Part shown: piece by piece, positions 1-9,453 of the stretch
How positions within the stretch are numbered: the stretch's first letter is position 1
Layout: every line of letters starts with the position of its first letter
Origin: Myxococcales bacterium
Lineage (GTDB): Bacteria > Myxococcota_A > Polyangia > Haliangiales > Haliangiaceae
Assembly (NCBI GenBank): GCA_016706545.1
Contig: JADJJK010000003.1
Location: forward strand, 248,001-312,000
Direction of reading: 5' to 3'
Length of the DNA: 64,000 nucleotides
Notes under the pieces: generated by a model
Databases searched by the model: none
Told to the model about the DNA's origin: nothing
Seen by the model: only the letters and a program-made list of their open reading frames with translations
Made by a program: the position numbers and the translations under genes

Positions 1-2539
1 GCAGCGCATACGGCGCCCAGGTCTGGCCCTGGCCCTTGGTCACGCCGTAGCGCGCGTACATCGCGTCGTTCTCCAGCACGATCAGCGAGGTGTGCCGCGA
101 CAACAAGAAGAAGCGCTTGCCCAGCTCCACGATCTGCTTGCGCAGGGACTCGTCGCGCGCCTCCCTGACCGCGGACAGCTCGGGGCATGCGTCCTTGGTG
201 CATGGCGCGGGCGTCACCGGCTCGTGCTTGGCGGCCAGCAGGCGATCGATCTCGCGCTGCGCCCACAGCCTCGGCACGTAGCCGGTGTCCTGCTGCGCTG
301 CGCCCGCGGCGGTCAGCTCGATGCGCTGCTGCCACGGGGTGGCGCCCACGTGGCCGGTGAGCTGCAGCGCCACCAGCTCGGCGTTCGCCGGCACCTTGGC
401 CACCACCTCGAGCTCCTCGCCTTCGGCGAGCTGCGGGGAGCGCAGGAGCGCGCCCGGCACCTGCCGCCCGGCGGCGTCGGTGAACACCGCGGACACGCCG
501 GTGGCGCGCGGCGTGTTCAGCGTGGCCACCAGATCGAACACGCGCCAGCGCAGGTCATCGGACAGATCGATCGTCGTGGCCAGGCCGCCGGTGGCGGCCG
601 CCAGCCCTCGCAGCGTCTGGGTGTCGACGCCGTCGCCCACCCCGACGCCGATGAAGGTCGCCTTGCCGGTGATCCGCGCGCGCAGCGCGTCCAGCTTGCG
701 GTCGCCAGCGGTGAGCACGCCGTCGCCCAGGTACACGATCATCGGCCGGGTGGCGCCCGCTCGCTGCAGCGCCTCTGTGGCCGCGTCCAGCGCCCGGCCT
801 GCGTCGGTGGCGCCGATGCCGCCGTCGTCACGCCGCAGCGCCTGCGCCAGCGCCGTCGCGTCGACCGCTGCGACGCGGCCAAACGGCAAGAGCTGCCGCG
901 GCGCCACGTCGAAGGCGGTGACGGACACCTGGTCGTCTTCGTCCAGCTCGCGGATCAGCGCGCCGATGAGCTCGGCCTGCGCGCGGCGCTCCAGCGCCCC
1001 GCGCGACGCGCTGGCGTCGTGCAGGATCACCCAGTGCCGCGGCGCCGGGCGACCCGCGATCGCCGGCGCTGCGTCCAGCTTGCCGGGCGCTCGCACCAGC
1101 AGGTAGGCGTCGTCGCCGTCGCGATGGCGCGCCACCGTGGCCTGCTCACGGCGATCTCGCACCGTGAGCAGCAGCGAGTCGCCGACCTTGGCGTCGCGCG
1201 CCTGGTATCCAACCTCCAGGTCGTCGCCCTTGCGCGCCACCGTCACCTGGTGGCTCGGCGAGGTCACCTCGCAGTTGGGGCACGCGGCCAGGTGGATGGC
1301 GAAGCGCACGTCGTCCACCGGCGCGTCGATCTTCGGGAGCGGCACCGTCAGCGACCAGGTGTCATAGAGCTGCGGCAGCGACTGGGTGTAGGCCAGGGCG
1401 ATGCGCTTGTCGGCGCGCGGCGCCAGCGGGTACACGCGCATCTGCAGCTTGCCCACGCCGGTGTACTCGAGGAGCGCCGGGTCGACGCGGCGGAGCACGA
1501 GGTCTTCGTACACGCGGCGGGCGCGCATGCGCTCCACCACCGCGGACTCCATGAGCTGGCCGTCGACGTACATCGCGAAGCGCTGCAGCGCGGCGTCAGG
1601 CGGCAGGGTGAAGCGGTACATGCCCTCGAGCACCGCGTCCTGCGCGTTGTGAAAGGTGTGGTCGATGGCGACGCGCGCCACCCGGTGGTCCACCACCACG
1701 TCCACCGTGAGCTGCTTCATCGGCAGCGGCGCCTCGGTGCCGTCGGGGAAGTTGGGATCGCGTGCGAACAGGGTGCCGCGCCGGACCGGGTCAGCCTCGT
1801 GCTCCCGCTCCTCGCGCAGCGTCTTGACCCAGCTCGTCAGGTGCGAGAGCCGCGGCACCGGCTGGCGCACCGGCGCCGCGCCGCGCTCGACGCGCCCGCC
1901 CTCGCCAGCGCCCAGCACGACCTCGGCGTGATCGCGGCCGCTGCGCAGCGCCACCTGGCCGCGGATCACCGCGGCGGAGGTGTGGTCGGCGGTCGCCTCG
2001 ACGAAGAAGCGCGTGCCGAGCGCCTCCACCGTGCCGCTGGCGGTCTCCACCACGAAGCGCCCCTTGCCCGGCGCCACGTCCAGCACCACCGCGCCCGCGA
2101 CCTGCACGCGGCGCGGCCCGAGGACGCGCAGCGAGCTGCCGGAGCTTATCTCCGCGGTGCTGCCGTCCGCGAGCTGATGCGTGCCGGCGGCGCGTTCGGC
2201 GCTGGCCTCGTGCGGGTCGCCGCGCCGTGACACCACCACCGCCACGCCGGCGGTGGCCACCGCGGCGGCGCCGGCGAACGCCACGAGCCGCGGCCAGCGG
2301 CGCGACGTGTGCGCGGCGCTGGCGGCGAGCAGCTCGGCGCGGATGCGCTGGCGGGCGGCGTTGCTGATGCGCGGCGCGTCGCCGGCGGAGGAAAGCAAGG
2401 AGCCGACGTTGCTCTCGAGGATGTCGCGCTCGCCGCCGCCAGCGGCCGTGGGGGCCGTGGGGGCCGCGTCAGGGCCCGCGGGGGAGGGAGCAGCAGAGGT
2501 GGGAGCTTGGCCCTTGGAAGGGCGAATCGGACGGGTCAT
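1..2539 (-). CDS. Membrane FecR/VIT/vWA protein, probable partner of the adjacent ECF sigma factor (3' end off window)
   Basis: The frame is open from the ATG at 2539 to the window edge, about 846 residues with no stop. Residues 1-80 are a Pro/Ala-rich tail with a short segment resembling anti-sigma N-termini. One transmembrane segment lies at about 84-103. A FecR-like beta domain follows at about 120-220 (DGSTAEISSGSSLRV), then a VIT domain at about 275-390. A von Willebrand A domain starts near 500, with the MIDAS motif DASAS at 508-512. The ATG overlaps the sigma factor's TGA (TGATG), so the two are translationally coupled. By family knowledge FecR domains transduce signals to ECF sigma factors, and VIT/vWA proteins bind partners at the envelope. 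The regulatory role is inferred. The C-terminus is missing. Confidence 0.85.
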   Translation of the reverse strand, partial: MTRPIRPSKGQAPTSAAPSPAGPDAAPTAPTAAGGGERDILESNVGSLLSSAGDAPRISNAARQRIRAELLAASAAHTSRRWPRLVAFAGAAAVATAGVAVVVSRRGDPHEASAERAAGTHQLADGSTAEISSGSSLRVLGPRRVQVAGAVVLDVAPGKGRFVVETASGTVEALGTRFFVEATADHTSAAVIRGQVALRSGRDHAEVVLGAGEGGRVERGAAPVRQPVPRLSHLTSWVKTLREEREHEADPVRRGTLFARDPNFPDGTEAPLPMKQLTVDVVVDHRVARVAIDHTFHNAQDAVLEGMYRFTLPPDAALQRFAMYVDGQLMESAVVERMRARRVYEDLVLRRVDPALLEYTGVGKLQMRVYPLAPRADKRIALAYTQSLPQLYDTWSLTVPLPKIDAPVDDVRFAIHLAACPNCEVTSPSHQVTVARKGDDLEVGYQARDAKVGDSLLLTVRDRREQATVARHRDGDDAYLLVRAPGKLDAAPAIAGRPAPRHWVILHDASASRGALERRAQAELIGALIRELDEDDQVSVTAFDVAPRQLLPFGRVAAVDATALAQALRRDDGGIGATDAGRALDAATEALQRAGATRPMIVYLGDGVLTAGDRKLDALRARITGKATFIGVGVGDGVDTQTLRGLAAATGGLATTIDLSDDLRWRVFDLVATLNTPRATGVSAVFTDAAGRQVPGALLRSPQLAEGEELEVVAKVPANAELVALQLTGHVGATPWQQRIELTAAGAAQQDTGYVPRLWAQREIDRLLAAKHEPVTPAPCTKDACPELSAVREARDESLRKQIVELGKRFFLLSRHTSLIVLENDAMYARYGVTKGQGQTWAPYAL

Positions 2540-3228
2540 CAGGTTGCCTCCGAGAAGGTGTGGCTCAGGGCGGAGAAGGCCTCGCGGAACGCGCGGCGAG
2601 CGCGGGCCAAAAGGCTCTTGGCGGCGTCGGGCGTGAGGCCCAGCGAGGCCGCGAGCTGCTCGATGCTGTCGCCATCGATGTACTTGCGCGTCAGCGCGGT
2701 GCGGTAGGTCTCCGGCAGGTTGGCGATGGCCATGTGGACCAGGTCGCGCGTCTCGTGGCGCAGCAGCACCTCGCCTGGCAGCGGCGCCTCCGCGAGCGCC
2801 GCGAAGATCTGGCCCAGGCTCTGGTCTATCTGGTCCCAGCTCGCCGCCAGCTTGTCGCCGCGGCGGTGCGCGCGGAGCTGATCTCGGATCACGTTGCGCG
2901 ACAGCGTGGACAGCCAGCTCGCGATGGAGCCGCGCGCCGGATCATACTCGTCGCGCCGTCGCAGCGCGCAGGTGAAGGTCTCCTGCACCACGTCCTCGGC
3001 CAGGCTGGCGTCGCCGCCCACCCGGTAGAACACGAAGGCGTAGAGCCCATCGACGTGCTCGTCGTAGAGCTTGCTCAGCGCGCTGGCGTTGCCTCTGGCG
3101 GCCGCCGCCAGGCGGTGGCCGGGGCTCCGCCACCATCGGGCGAAGAGGGCGCCGATCACAGCGCGCCCTCGTCCTGTGGCCTGGGCCCGGGCGGGGCCAT
3201 CCGGGCTGCGCCGCGACGGTCCTGCCAT
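2539..3228 (-). CDS. ECF-family RNA polymerase sigma factor
   Basis: This 229-residue protein has a sigma-70 region 2 at about 50-125 (AEDVVQETF, then SWLSTLSRNVIRDQLRAHRR for -10 recognition) and region 4 at about 165-222 (LPETYRTALTRKYIDG, then the helix-turn-helix LAASLGLTPDAAKSLLARAR). It would direct RNA polymerase to an envelope or stress regulon. The likely regulator is encoded immediately downstream with a TGATG overlap. The first 23 residues are unusually Arg/Pro-rich, and an in-frame GTG at 3159 is a plausible alternative start giving a more typical length. The group within the ECF family cannot be set by eye. Confidence 0.93.
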   Translation of the reverse strand: MAGPSRRSPDGPARAQATGRGRAVIGALFARWWRSPGHRLAAAARGNASALSKLYDEHVDGLYAFVFYRVGGDASLAEDVVQETFTCALRRRDEYDPARGSIASWLSTLSRNVIRDQLRAHRRGDKLAASWDQIDQSLGQIFAALAEAPLPGEVLLRHETRDLVHMAIANLPETYRTALTRKYIDGDSIEQLAASLGLTPDAAKSLLARARRAFREAFSALSHTFSEAT

Positions 3229-3527
3229 CTCGGCGGACCGGTGAAGCCAACGAACTCAGGGGCGATCTCAAGGAGAACAGCGAGATCGAGGAAGGATGAA
3301 CCGGGAACCCACAGGACCTGCATGGCGTTGCACCTTGATGTCATCGAGCGCGCGTTGGGTGTCGCGCAAGTTGACCAGGCCGAGCTGGCGCCACTTGTCT
3401 ACCTGCGTCAAGAGCCTGACCCCGCGGTGTACGGATCCTGCATAGCCTGGTCGGCAACGAGGCGAGCGCCGCGCGGCGGCTCGCGAGCGTGGGAAACGAA
3501 TCGCGCGGCAACACGCCTCGCGATACC

Positions 3528-4742
3528 ATGGCCCGGTCAGGCCTCATGCTGGATCCTCCGTCCTCTGGCCGCCGCCGCGTGCTCGCAGCTCGTCGCTGCG
3601 CAGCGCGTCGCAGCGCGCTCGCGGCTCGTCGCAGCTCGTCGCTGGCGTCGCTGTTGGCCATAGCGCTCGCCTGCGGCTGCGGCCGGATCGACTTCGAAGG
3701 CCAGGGCGCCTTCGCGCCCACCGGGTACGCCGCGTGGTCCACGCTGGCGGTGACCCTTCCTCCCCAGCGCTCGTCAGCGGAGCCGCTGGTAGATTTCCCG
3801 CTGCTGGTCGTGCTCGACGACGCCCGCGCGCGGCGCGACCTGATGTCGCCCGACGGCGCTGACCTGCGCTTCTTCGACGCGAGCGGGCAGCTCCTGGCCC
3901 ACGAGCTGGAGCAGGTGGGCGCGCCGGGCGCCGCCCCGCTCTTGGCGTGGGTGCGGCTGCCGCGCGTCGACGGCACGTCGCTGGCGCTCATCGCCGCGTA
4001 CGGCGGCGCGGTGCAAGCGCCGCGCGCCGCGCTGTCGCCATGGAGCAAGGAGTTCGCGGCGGTCTGGCACTTCGACGAGACCGCGCTCGCTTCGGCGCGC
4101 GACGCCACCGGCACCGGGCACACCGGCGCGGCGCGCGGCACCCGCCTGACGGCGGGGCTGATCGGCCAGGGCCGCGCGTTCACCGCCGCCGCGAAGGACG
4201 CGGTGGTCGTCGCGGACGCGCCGGAGCTGACGTTCGAGACCTTCACCATCTCGGCGTGGACCCGGTACGACAAGTCCCCTGGGCAGCTCTACTTCACCTC
4301 CATGAGCCGTCAGTTCAACGCCTTTGGCGAGAACGAGCTGTTCTTGTCCAACTTCGCCGGCAAGGCCAACGCCGAGATCGCCACCACCGCGGGCTCCTTC
4401 GTCACCAGCGGCGGCGCGTTGCCGTTGTCGCGGTGGGTTCATCTGGCCGCGGTCTATGACGGGGTGGCCCTCACGCTCTATGTCGATGGTCGCCCCAGCG
4501 CGTCGCTGCCTGCCAGCGGCCGGCCGGCGCGCACCGCCAACCCGCTCTTTCTCGGCGCGGACCGCAACAACGGCAGTGGCAACACCCCGCCGGGCGTGCC
4601 GGACGCAGACTTTCTCGATGGCGCGCTGGATGAGGTCCGGGTGGAGCGAACCGCACGCTCGGCGGCGTGGCAGGAGGCCAGCTACCTCGCCATGCAAGAT
4701 CAAGCGATCTCCTACGGCCCGGTCCAGCTCGCGCTTCCGTAG
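3528..4742 (+). CDS. Lipoprotein with DUF2341 and LamG (concanavalin-like) domains
   Basis: An Arg/Ser-rich leader precedes a hydrophobic stretch ending in the lipobox-like LACGC, so this is probably an outer-membrane lipoprotein. The next section (FPLLVVLDDARARRDL, then GADLRFFDASGQLLAHELE) matches the DUF2341 pattern. The C-terminal half is a LamG/concanavalin-A-like lectin fold (AVWHFDE, FTISAWTRYD, RWVHLAAVYDG, LTLYVDG, DGALDEVRVERTARS). By family the domain binds glycans or proteins at the surface, but the ligand is unknown. In-frame ATGs at 3489, 3528 and 3546 all precede the signal. 3528 was chosen because the sequence before it is not signal-like. The leader DNA carries imperfect repeats of gctcgtcgc and gcagcgcg. 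Confidence 0.8.
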   Translation: MARSGLMLDPPSSGRRRVLAARRCAARRSALAARRSSSLASLLAIALACGCGRIDFEGQGAFAPTGYAAWSTLAVTLPPQRSSAEPLVDFPLLVVLDDARARRDLMSPDGADLRFFDASGQLLAHELEQVGAPGAAPLLAWVRLPRVDGTSLALIAAYGGAVQAPRAALSPWSKEFAAVWHFDETALASARDATGTGHTGAARGTRLTAGLIGQGRAFTAAAKDAVVVADAPELTFETFTISAWTRYDKSPGQLYFTSMSRQFNAFGENELFLSNFAGKANAEIATTAGSFVTSGGALPLSRWVHLAAVYDGVALTLYVDGRPSASLPASGRPARTANPLFLGADRNNGSGNTPPGVPDADFLDGALDEVRVERTARSAAWQEASYLAMQDQAISYGPVQLALP

Positions 4743-4796
4743 CGTCCGCAATTCCAGGCAACCCTGTGGCCGGGCGATGCGCTCTAATTGGGCCTC

Positions 4797-5984
4797 GTGC
4801 ATCGGCTCGGTAGCGGCTTTGGACTGTCGGCGCTCGCGCACTGTGGCGCGCTGGCCTGGCTGTGCTGGCCGTCTCCTCCTTCCCCCGCGGCGGTTGTGGC
4901 GACGGCCCTCCCTGCGCCCGCTGCGGCGCTCGCCGCGCCGCCGGAGTCCCAGGTGCTGGAGCTGACGCTGCTGGAGCTTCCACCGGAGTCCACGCCAGCC
5001 ACGCCAGCCACGCCCCCCGCGCCAGCCGCGCGCCCCGCGCGCCCCGCGCCCGCGCGCGCCCTGGCGAGGGCGGAGCCCGCCTCCCTCGCGACGCGGGGCG
5101 AGCTCGTCGTGTCGTCGGCCGCGCGCCCCGCGACGCCAGACTCCGGATCGCCCTCCGCCGCCGGCCCGGCAGGCACCGGCTTGCGCATGCGCGGCCAGCA
5201 GGCGCCGCGGCTGGTGGTGCCCGATCTGGAGGCCATCGCCGCGCGCGGCGGCCCAGCGCCTCCTCCGACCGTCGAGCCCACCGGGGAGTTGCAGGCGTCG
5301 GGCCGCGGCACCTTCCGCTCGGACCAGGGCACCTTCGTCGCCAAGGTGGACAAGGACGGCCGCGTGACGCTGGAGGACAAGCGCAACCTGCAGGTGTCGT
5401 TGGCGGTGCCGTCGCCGCGCGATCTTGGCCGCGGCCTCGCCAACTGGTACCGCGATCCGTACGCGCAGACCCGCGACCGGGAGCGCCAGCCGTTGCCCAG
5501 CGGCGTCGTCGATGACGAGGAAGAGCAGCGCAAGCGCCCCAAGGCCGTGCCGCTCGTCACCGCCACGTTCGACGTCACCGACTGGGTCATGCGCATGGCG
5601 GGCCGCGATCCGTACCTGGCGGCCAAGCTGCGCTTCCTGGATCGCACCCGGGAGGAGCGCGTCGAGCTGGCTGGCCAGGCCCGCAAGGAGCTCCTGCGGA
5701 CGATCGGCGTCGTCGTCTCGCGACACGCCGCGCGCGCCTGGTCCGCTCCTGGTAGCCCCGAGGACAAGCGGCTCCTCTTGTTCGAGCTGTGGGACGAGTG
5801 CCTGGAGACCGGAGAGCCAGACGAGGTGGAGGCCGCAGGGCGCGCGCGCGCCGCGGTCCTCGCCTTCATCCGCGGCCACCTGCCGGCTGGCAGTCCGCAC
5901 GCTTTCGGCGCCGCCGAGCTGGCCAGGCTCAACTCGCGACGCCAGTCCAGGCAGCCGTTTGTCCCGTATGAACCACAGCCGTAG
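4797..5984 (+). CDS. TonB-like membrane-anchored Pro/Ala-rich protein of unknown function
   Basis: One N-terminal transmembrane segment (SALAHCGALAWLCW) is followed by about 90 residues rich in Pro, Ala and Arg, the layout of TonB-type energy transducers with a periplasm-spanning linker. The C-terminal part is not a recognisable TonB domain. It holds a mixed alpha/beta stretch (GTFRSDQGTFVAKVDKDGRV) and a helical end (YLAAKLRFLDRTREERVELA, then LLLFELWDECLE). The start is a GTG at 4797, or a TTG at 4788; no ATG fits. The linker is written in runs of ccccgcgcg, so the composition is partly repeat-driven. The role is not assigned. Confidence 0.75.
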   Translation: MHRLGSGFGLSALAHCGALAWLCWPSPPSPAAVVATALPAPAAALAAPPESQVLELTLLELPPESTPATPATPPAPAARPARPAPARALARAEPASLATRGELVVSSAARPATPDSGSPSAAGPAGTGLRMRGQQAPRLVVPDLEAIAARGGPAPPPTVEPTGELQASGRGTFRSDQGTFVAKVDKDGRVTLEDKRNLQVSLAVPSPRDLGRGLANWYRDPYAQTRDRERQPLPSGVVDDEEEQRKRPKAVPLVTATFDVTDWVMRMAGRDPYLAAKLRFLDRTREERVELAGQARKELLRTIGVVVSRHAARAWSAPGSPEDKRLLLFELWDECLETGEPDEVEAAGRARAAVLAFIRGHLPAGSPHAFGAAELARLNSRRQSRQPFVPYEPQP

Positions 5985-6229
5985 CCAGGCTCCGCAGATC
6001 GACGGGAGCGCTGCCCTTCCCGCCGGCTCGACGACTGGGAGTAGCCTCCCCAGCCGCCCGCCCAGGTGGGGCGTCCGTGGCCCCCGGTCAACCCGCTGGA
6101 TGGGGCGTTTTTCCACACGCCGCCGAGCGCGGTAACAGCGCTGAAACTCCCTATCGAGCGGTTGCAGCGCGCGGATGGACCGTGGGCGTCGTCTCGAGGT
6201 CGGCATGCTGCTTGCTCATCGAGTCCGCC

Positions 6230-6871
6230 ATGCGCTTGACCGTGTCTGCCCTGGCTTGTGTTCTTCTTGGCGGTTCCCTGGCCACTGGCTGCGCCGATGA
6301 TCCGGACTCGCAGCCGCCGCCGGGCGGCACCTGCACCCTGGCCGAGTCCATCACCGACCTTGGCGACCAGGGCGCGCTCAAGGCCAACTACTGCAACGTC
6401 CCCGGCTCCATGGGCCAGCGGAAGTACTACCGGCTCTCGGCCACGGTGCCGGGCACCACGGATGTGGTGGAGCTCGATCTCTGGGACAACCTGGGGGCCT
6501 TCAAGGGCGGCGTGGTGCGCACCGGCACCTTCACGATCTCCGGCGAGGACGCGGCGTTCGAGACCTGCGGCGTGTGCGTCCGCGCGCTCGGCGACAAGGG
6601 GACCGCAGAGCAGCAGGAGTACTTCGCGGTCAGCGGCACCGTGACGGTCACGCAGCTCGGCACCAACGGCCAGCCGATCTCGGCGACCATCAGCAACGCG
6701 CAGTTCGTCCAGCTAGATGGCAACCGCAAGGTGGTCGCTGGCGGCTGTGAGGCGCAGCTCGCCGGCGTCAAGGTCTCTGGCACCGTGGTGGCCCTTGGCA
6801 TGGGCGGCGGGGGTGGCGGCGGCGGCGGCGGCGGTGGCGGCAACAACTGCCCGACGGTGATCGGCGACTGA
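6230..6871 (+). CDS. Putative lipoprotein, unknown function, glycine-run C-terminus
   Basis: The signal peptide is MRLTVSALACVLLGGSLATG with the lipobox ATGC, giving a 213-residue precursor. The mature part is beta-rich with paired cysteines (CTLAES, YCNVPGS, CGVCVRALG, GGCEAQL) and no family I recognise. It ends with 13 consecutive glycines and then NNCPTVIGD. The start at 6230 was chosen because the signal peptide begins there, although the frame stays open upstream to 6077. The poly-Gly tract is encoded by ggc/ggt repeats and is a likely site of length change. DNA of the last codons is duplicated just downstream. Confidence 0.75.
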   Translation: MRLTVSALACVLLGGSLATGCADDPDSQPPPGGTCTLAESITDLGDQGALKANYCNVPGSMGQRKYYRLSATVPGTTDVVELDLWDNLGAFKGGVVRTGTFTISGEDAAFETCGVCVRALGDKGTAEQQEYFAVSGTVTVTQLGTNGQPISATISNAQFVQLDGNRKVVAGGCEAQLAGVKVSGTVVALGMGGGGGGGGGGGGGNNCPTVIGD

Positions 6872-6915
6872 GCCGGCGACTGAGCCGGCGACTGCCCGAC
6901 GGTGATCGGCGACTG
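6846..6915 (+). repeat. Direct repeat copying the 3' end of the preceding gene
   Basis: A 25-bp sequence (6846-6870, beginning actgcccgacggtgat) recurs exactly at 6891-6915. Between the copies the 12-mer agccggcgactg occurs twice. The first copy holds the last codons of the lipoprotein gene. The second lies outside it, so this looks like a local slippage duplication. Confidence 0.85.
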
Positions 6916-7045
6916 GGCCGGCCACGCCAGGCGCGCTTGGCGCGCGGCGGCTCGAGCCAGCGGCGCGCGGCGGCTCTGGGCTCGCGGCGCGCTCTTTCCA
7001 CCCGCGCGGTCACCTCCCGGGGCCGCCGGTGCTACAACCTCTGGC

Positions 7046-8188
7046 ATGTCCTTCGATGGCCCGCGGATCGGCGGGCGCTACGTTCTGGGACCACGGCTTG
7101 GCCGCGGCAGCCAGGCTGAGACCTTCCTCGCCCGAGACGAGCGCAGAGACGCCCTCGGCAAGAGCGAAGATCCGCAGCTCGTCGTGGTCAAGCGGCTGAT
7201 CCTGCGCGGCACCTGGAAGTCCTTCGAGCTGTTCGAGCGCGAGGCCAAGGTGCTCTCGCAGCTACGGCACCCTGGCGTGCCGCGCTTCATCGCCAGCTTC
7301 GAAGAGCCGCCGGGCACCTTCAACCTGGTGATGGAGCGCATGCCCGGGGACACCCTGCGCGAGCTGGTCAGCCGTCGTCGGCTGTCGGAGCTCGAGCTGC
7401 GCGACATCCTGATCCGCTGCCTGGAGATCCTCGACTACCTGCACACCCGGACGCCGCCGCTGGTCCACCGTGATCTCAAGCCCTCGAATATCGTCCGGGC
7501 ACCGGACGGGAAGATCGCGCTGGTGGATTTTGGCGGCGTGCTCGACGGCGCGCGCGAGCAAGGTGGCTCCACCGTGGTCGGCACGTTTGGGTACATGGCG
7601 CCCGAGCAACTCCACGGACAGGTCACGCCGGCCACCGACCTCTACGCCCTGGGCGCCACCATCGTCTCGCTGGCCGGCGGCATCGAGCCAGAGGACGTGC
7701 CGCGCAAGGGACTGCAGATGGATCTGGTGCGGCATTTGCCTGCGATGGATCCGTCGCTGCGCGCCACCTTGATCGCCATGACCGAGCCAGATCCCTCGCA
7801 GCGGCCGGCGCGGGCGCGGGACGTGGTGGCGCTCCTCGCCAAGGCCAAGGCGCCGGAGGCCAAGGCCTTGCCGCGCGCCGGGGCAGGGCCGCAAGGCGGC
7901 GCGCTGGCCACCCGCGGTCAGGTCTTGCCGGCGCGCCAGCTCTTCACCGGGATGGCGGAGCCGTGGGCCACCTTGCTGCGGCTGTCCGTGCTCGGCTTCG
8001 GCGCGGGGGGCTGGATCGGCATGGCGGGCCTGCGCCTGTCGGCGCTGGTGACGTTCGCCATCGCCGCGGCGCTGGCCTTCCCGGTGCGGCGCACCGTGCG
8101 CGGCGCCGGTCGAGAGCTCGACACCATGCTGGCGGAGGGCCAGGCCGGCTTCACGGATCTGATGAAGATGTCCATGCAGCGCCGCTAG
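7046..8188 (+). CDS. Membrane-anchored serine/threonine protein kinase
   Basis: The Hanks-type kinase domain covers about residues 10-280: glycine loop LGRGSQAETF, invariant Lys in VVVKRL, catalytic loop HRDLKPSN, metal-binding VDFGG, and activation segment GTFGYMAPEQ. A linker leads to a hydrophobic hairpin at about 305-355 (LLRLSVLGFGAGGWIGMAGL, then SALVTFAIAAALAF), suggesting membrane anchoring near the C-terminus. No sensor domain such as PASTA is present. The ATG at 7046 begins MSFDGPRIGGRY, the usual opening of such kinases, although the frame stays open further upstream. The substrate is unknown. The protein is 380 residues long. Confidence 0.95.
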   Translation: MSFDGPRIGGRYVLGPRLGRGSQAETFLARDERRDALGKSEDPQLVVVKRLILRGTWKSFELFEREAKVLSQLRHPGVPRFIASFEEPPGTFNLVMERMPGDTLRELVSRRRLSELELRDILIRCLEILDYLHTRTPPLVHRDLKPSNIVRAPDGKIALVDFGGVLDGAREQGGSTVVGTFGYMAPEQLHGQVTPATDLYALGATIVSLAGGIEPEDVPRKGLQMDLVRHLPAMDPSLRATLIAMTEPDPSQRPARARDVVALLAKAKAPEAKALPRAGAGPQGGALATRGQVLPARQLFTGMAEPWATLLRLSVLGFGAGGWIGMAGLRLSALVTFAIAAALAFPVRRTVRGAGRELDTMLAEGQAGFTDLMKMSMQRR

Positions 8189-8329
8189 GCGATGCATTCG
8201 CTGGTGTCGTTCTAGATCACCTGGGCGAAGCCCTGGACGCTGGTGTCAAACGGTCTGCCGGCCGAGCACGCCAAGCTCGCTTCTGCGGTTGCGCATGGGC
8301 CCCGCGGCTGACATGCTTCGAGTCACTCG

Positions 8330-9349
8330 ATGGCGGCCTTGGCGCGTTCTTCTGGCTCGTCGGCCAACCCGGCCCCGGAGCTCCGCATGCCATGCCCGTT
8401 CTGCGGCGGGCTCGTGCATCCCATCGCCGGGCGCTGCAAGCACTGCAAGCAAGATCTGGCAGAGCACCGCGCGCGCGCCGGCGGCGTGGGCGGGCCAGGC
8501 GTCGCAGGTGGCCTTGGCGTCGCAGGTGGCCTTGGCGGCGCGGGCGGGCCTGGCGCAGGTCGCGCCAGTCGGCCGGCGTTGCCGTCGCTGACCTCGCTGA
8601 CTAGCCCCGGGGCTCGCCTCGTGTCGATGCCCGCGGTGGAGGCGCTGGCTCGGCGCGAGCGCAGCCGGAGCAAGCTGCGCAACTGGCCGTTCTGGGTCAT
8701 CCTGCTCGCGGTGGTCGCCATGGTGGCCGCGCTGGTGCTCTTGCTGTGGCCGCAGCACTCCTCGTCGACGCGCGGCCGCAAGCCGCTGAGCAACGATCGC
8801 ATGGACACCAGCACCCCGCCTGGCCAGCAAGGCAAGGGGCTCGATCCGTGGAGCGGCGACGCGCCAGATCCCGGCGCTGATGCTCTCGATGGCGCCGGAG
8901 CTCCCGGCAGCCGGGCGCCTGTTGCGCCGCCGCCGGATGATCCGGACGGCTCCTCGGCTGACGACGGCGACGCCGCGGACGCCGCGGACCTGGACCCCTC
9001 TGGTGGCGTCGGCGTGGATCTCGTGGATCCTGCGATCCCCGATGCCCCAGCGCCTGGCCCCGATCCGTTCCACTCAGGATCGGCATCCAGGCGTCCGCAG
9101 GACGTCTTCATGGGCGAGGTGGTGCGGCGGCTCTGCCGTCGCATGGCGGCCTGTGGCAGCGGCGATCCCATGATGCTGGCGCTGTGCTCGGCGCTGCCCA
9201 GCCACCTCCCGCCGGTGTCCGCGCGCTGCTACTCGCCCGCCGCCGCCGCGGCGTGCCTGCGCACGATCGATCGGCTGCCTTGCGATGACCAGATCTCCAT
9301 GTCGCTCCTGCAGGGCATGCCGGCCTGCCTGTCGCTGCTGAGCTGCTGA
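8330..9349 (+). CDS. Zinc-ribbon membrane protein with Cys-rich C-terminal domain
   Basis: An N-terminal zinc ribbon (CPFCGG, then CKHCKQ) is followed by a Gly-rich linker written as tandem gtcgcaggtggccttggc repeats. One transmembrane helix is visible (NWPFWVILLAVVAMVAALVL). A long acidic Pro/Ala/Asp-rich stretch leads to a C-terminal domain with seven Cys residues (RRLCRRMAACGSGD, ALCSAL, ARCYSP, ACLRTID, PCDDQ, ACLSLLSC). This domain may be disulfide-bonded outside the membrane. ATG 8330 is the longest start; ATG 8387, directly before CPFCGG, is equally plausible. It follows the kinase on the same strand. No function can be given. Confidence 0.75.
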   Translation: MAALARSSGSSANPAPELRMPCPFCGGLVHPIAGRCKHCKQDLAEHRARAGGVGGPGVAGGLGVAGGLGGAGGPGAGRASRPALPSLTSLTSPGARLVSMPAVEALARRERSRSKLRNWPFWVILLAVVAMVAALVLLLWPQHSSSTRGRKPLSNDRMDTSTPPGQQGKGLDPWSGDAPDPGADALDGAGAPGSRAPVAPPPDDPDGSSADDGDAADAADLDPSGGVGVDLVDPAIPDAPAPGPDPFHSGSASRRPQDVFMGEVVRRLCRRMAACGSGDPMMLALCSALPSHLPPVSARCYSPAAAAACLRTIDRLPCDDQISMSLLQGMPACLSLLSC

Positions 9350-9453
9350 GAGCTGGCGGAGTAAGCCCCAGGGCTCACCTGCGCCTTCCTCGCCTGTCCT
9401 TGAAAGCCGGCCTGGCGCTGGCGTGCTCGCGCGCCTGTCGGCACAATCGCGCG

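Noticed and set aside
92..2230. Long open plus-strand frame (712 codons) opposite the VIT/vWA gene
   Set aside because: It is rich in His/Arg/Gln with no domains and mirrors the third-codon GC bias of the true minus-strand gene.
4797..5984. TonB energy transducer
   Set aside because: Only the N-terminal helix and Pro-rich linker are TonB-like; the C-terminal TonB fold is not recognisable.
3774..6206. Minus-strand frame of 810 codons opposite the LamG and TonB-like genes
   Set aside because: It has no signal, domain or ribosome site, and the plus-strand genes explain the region.
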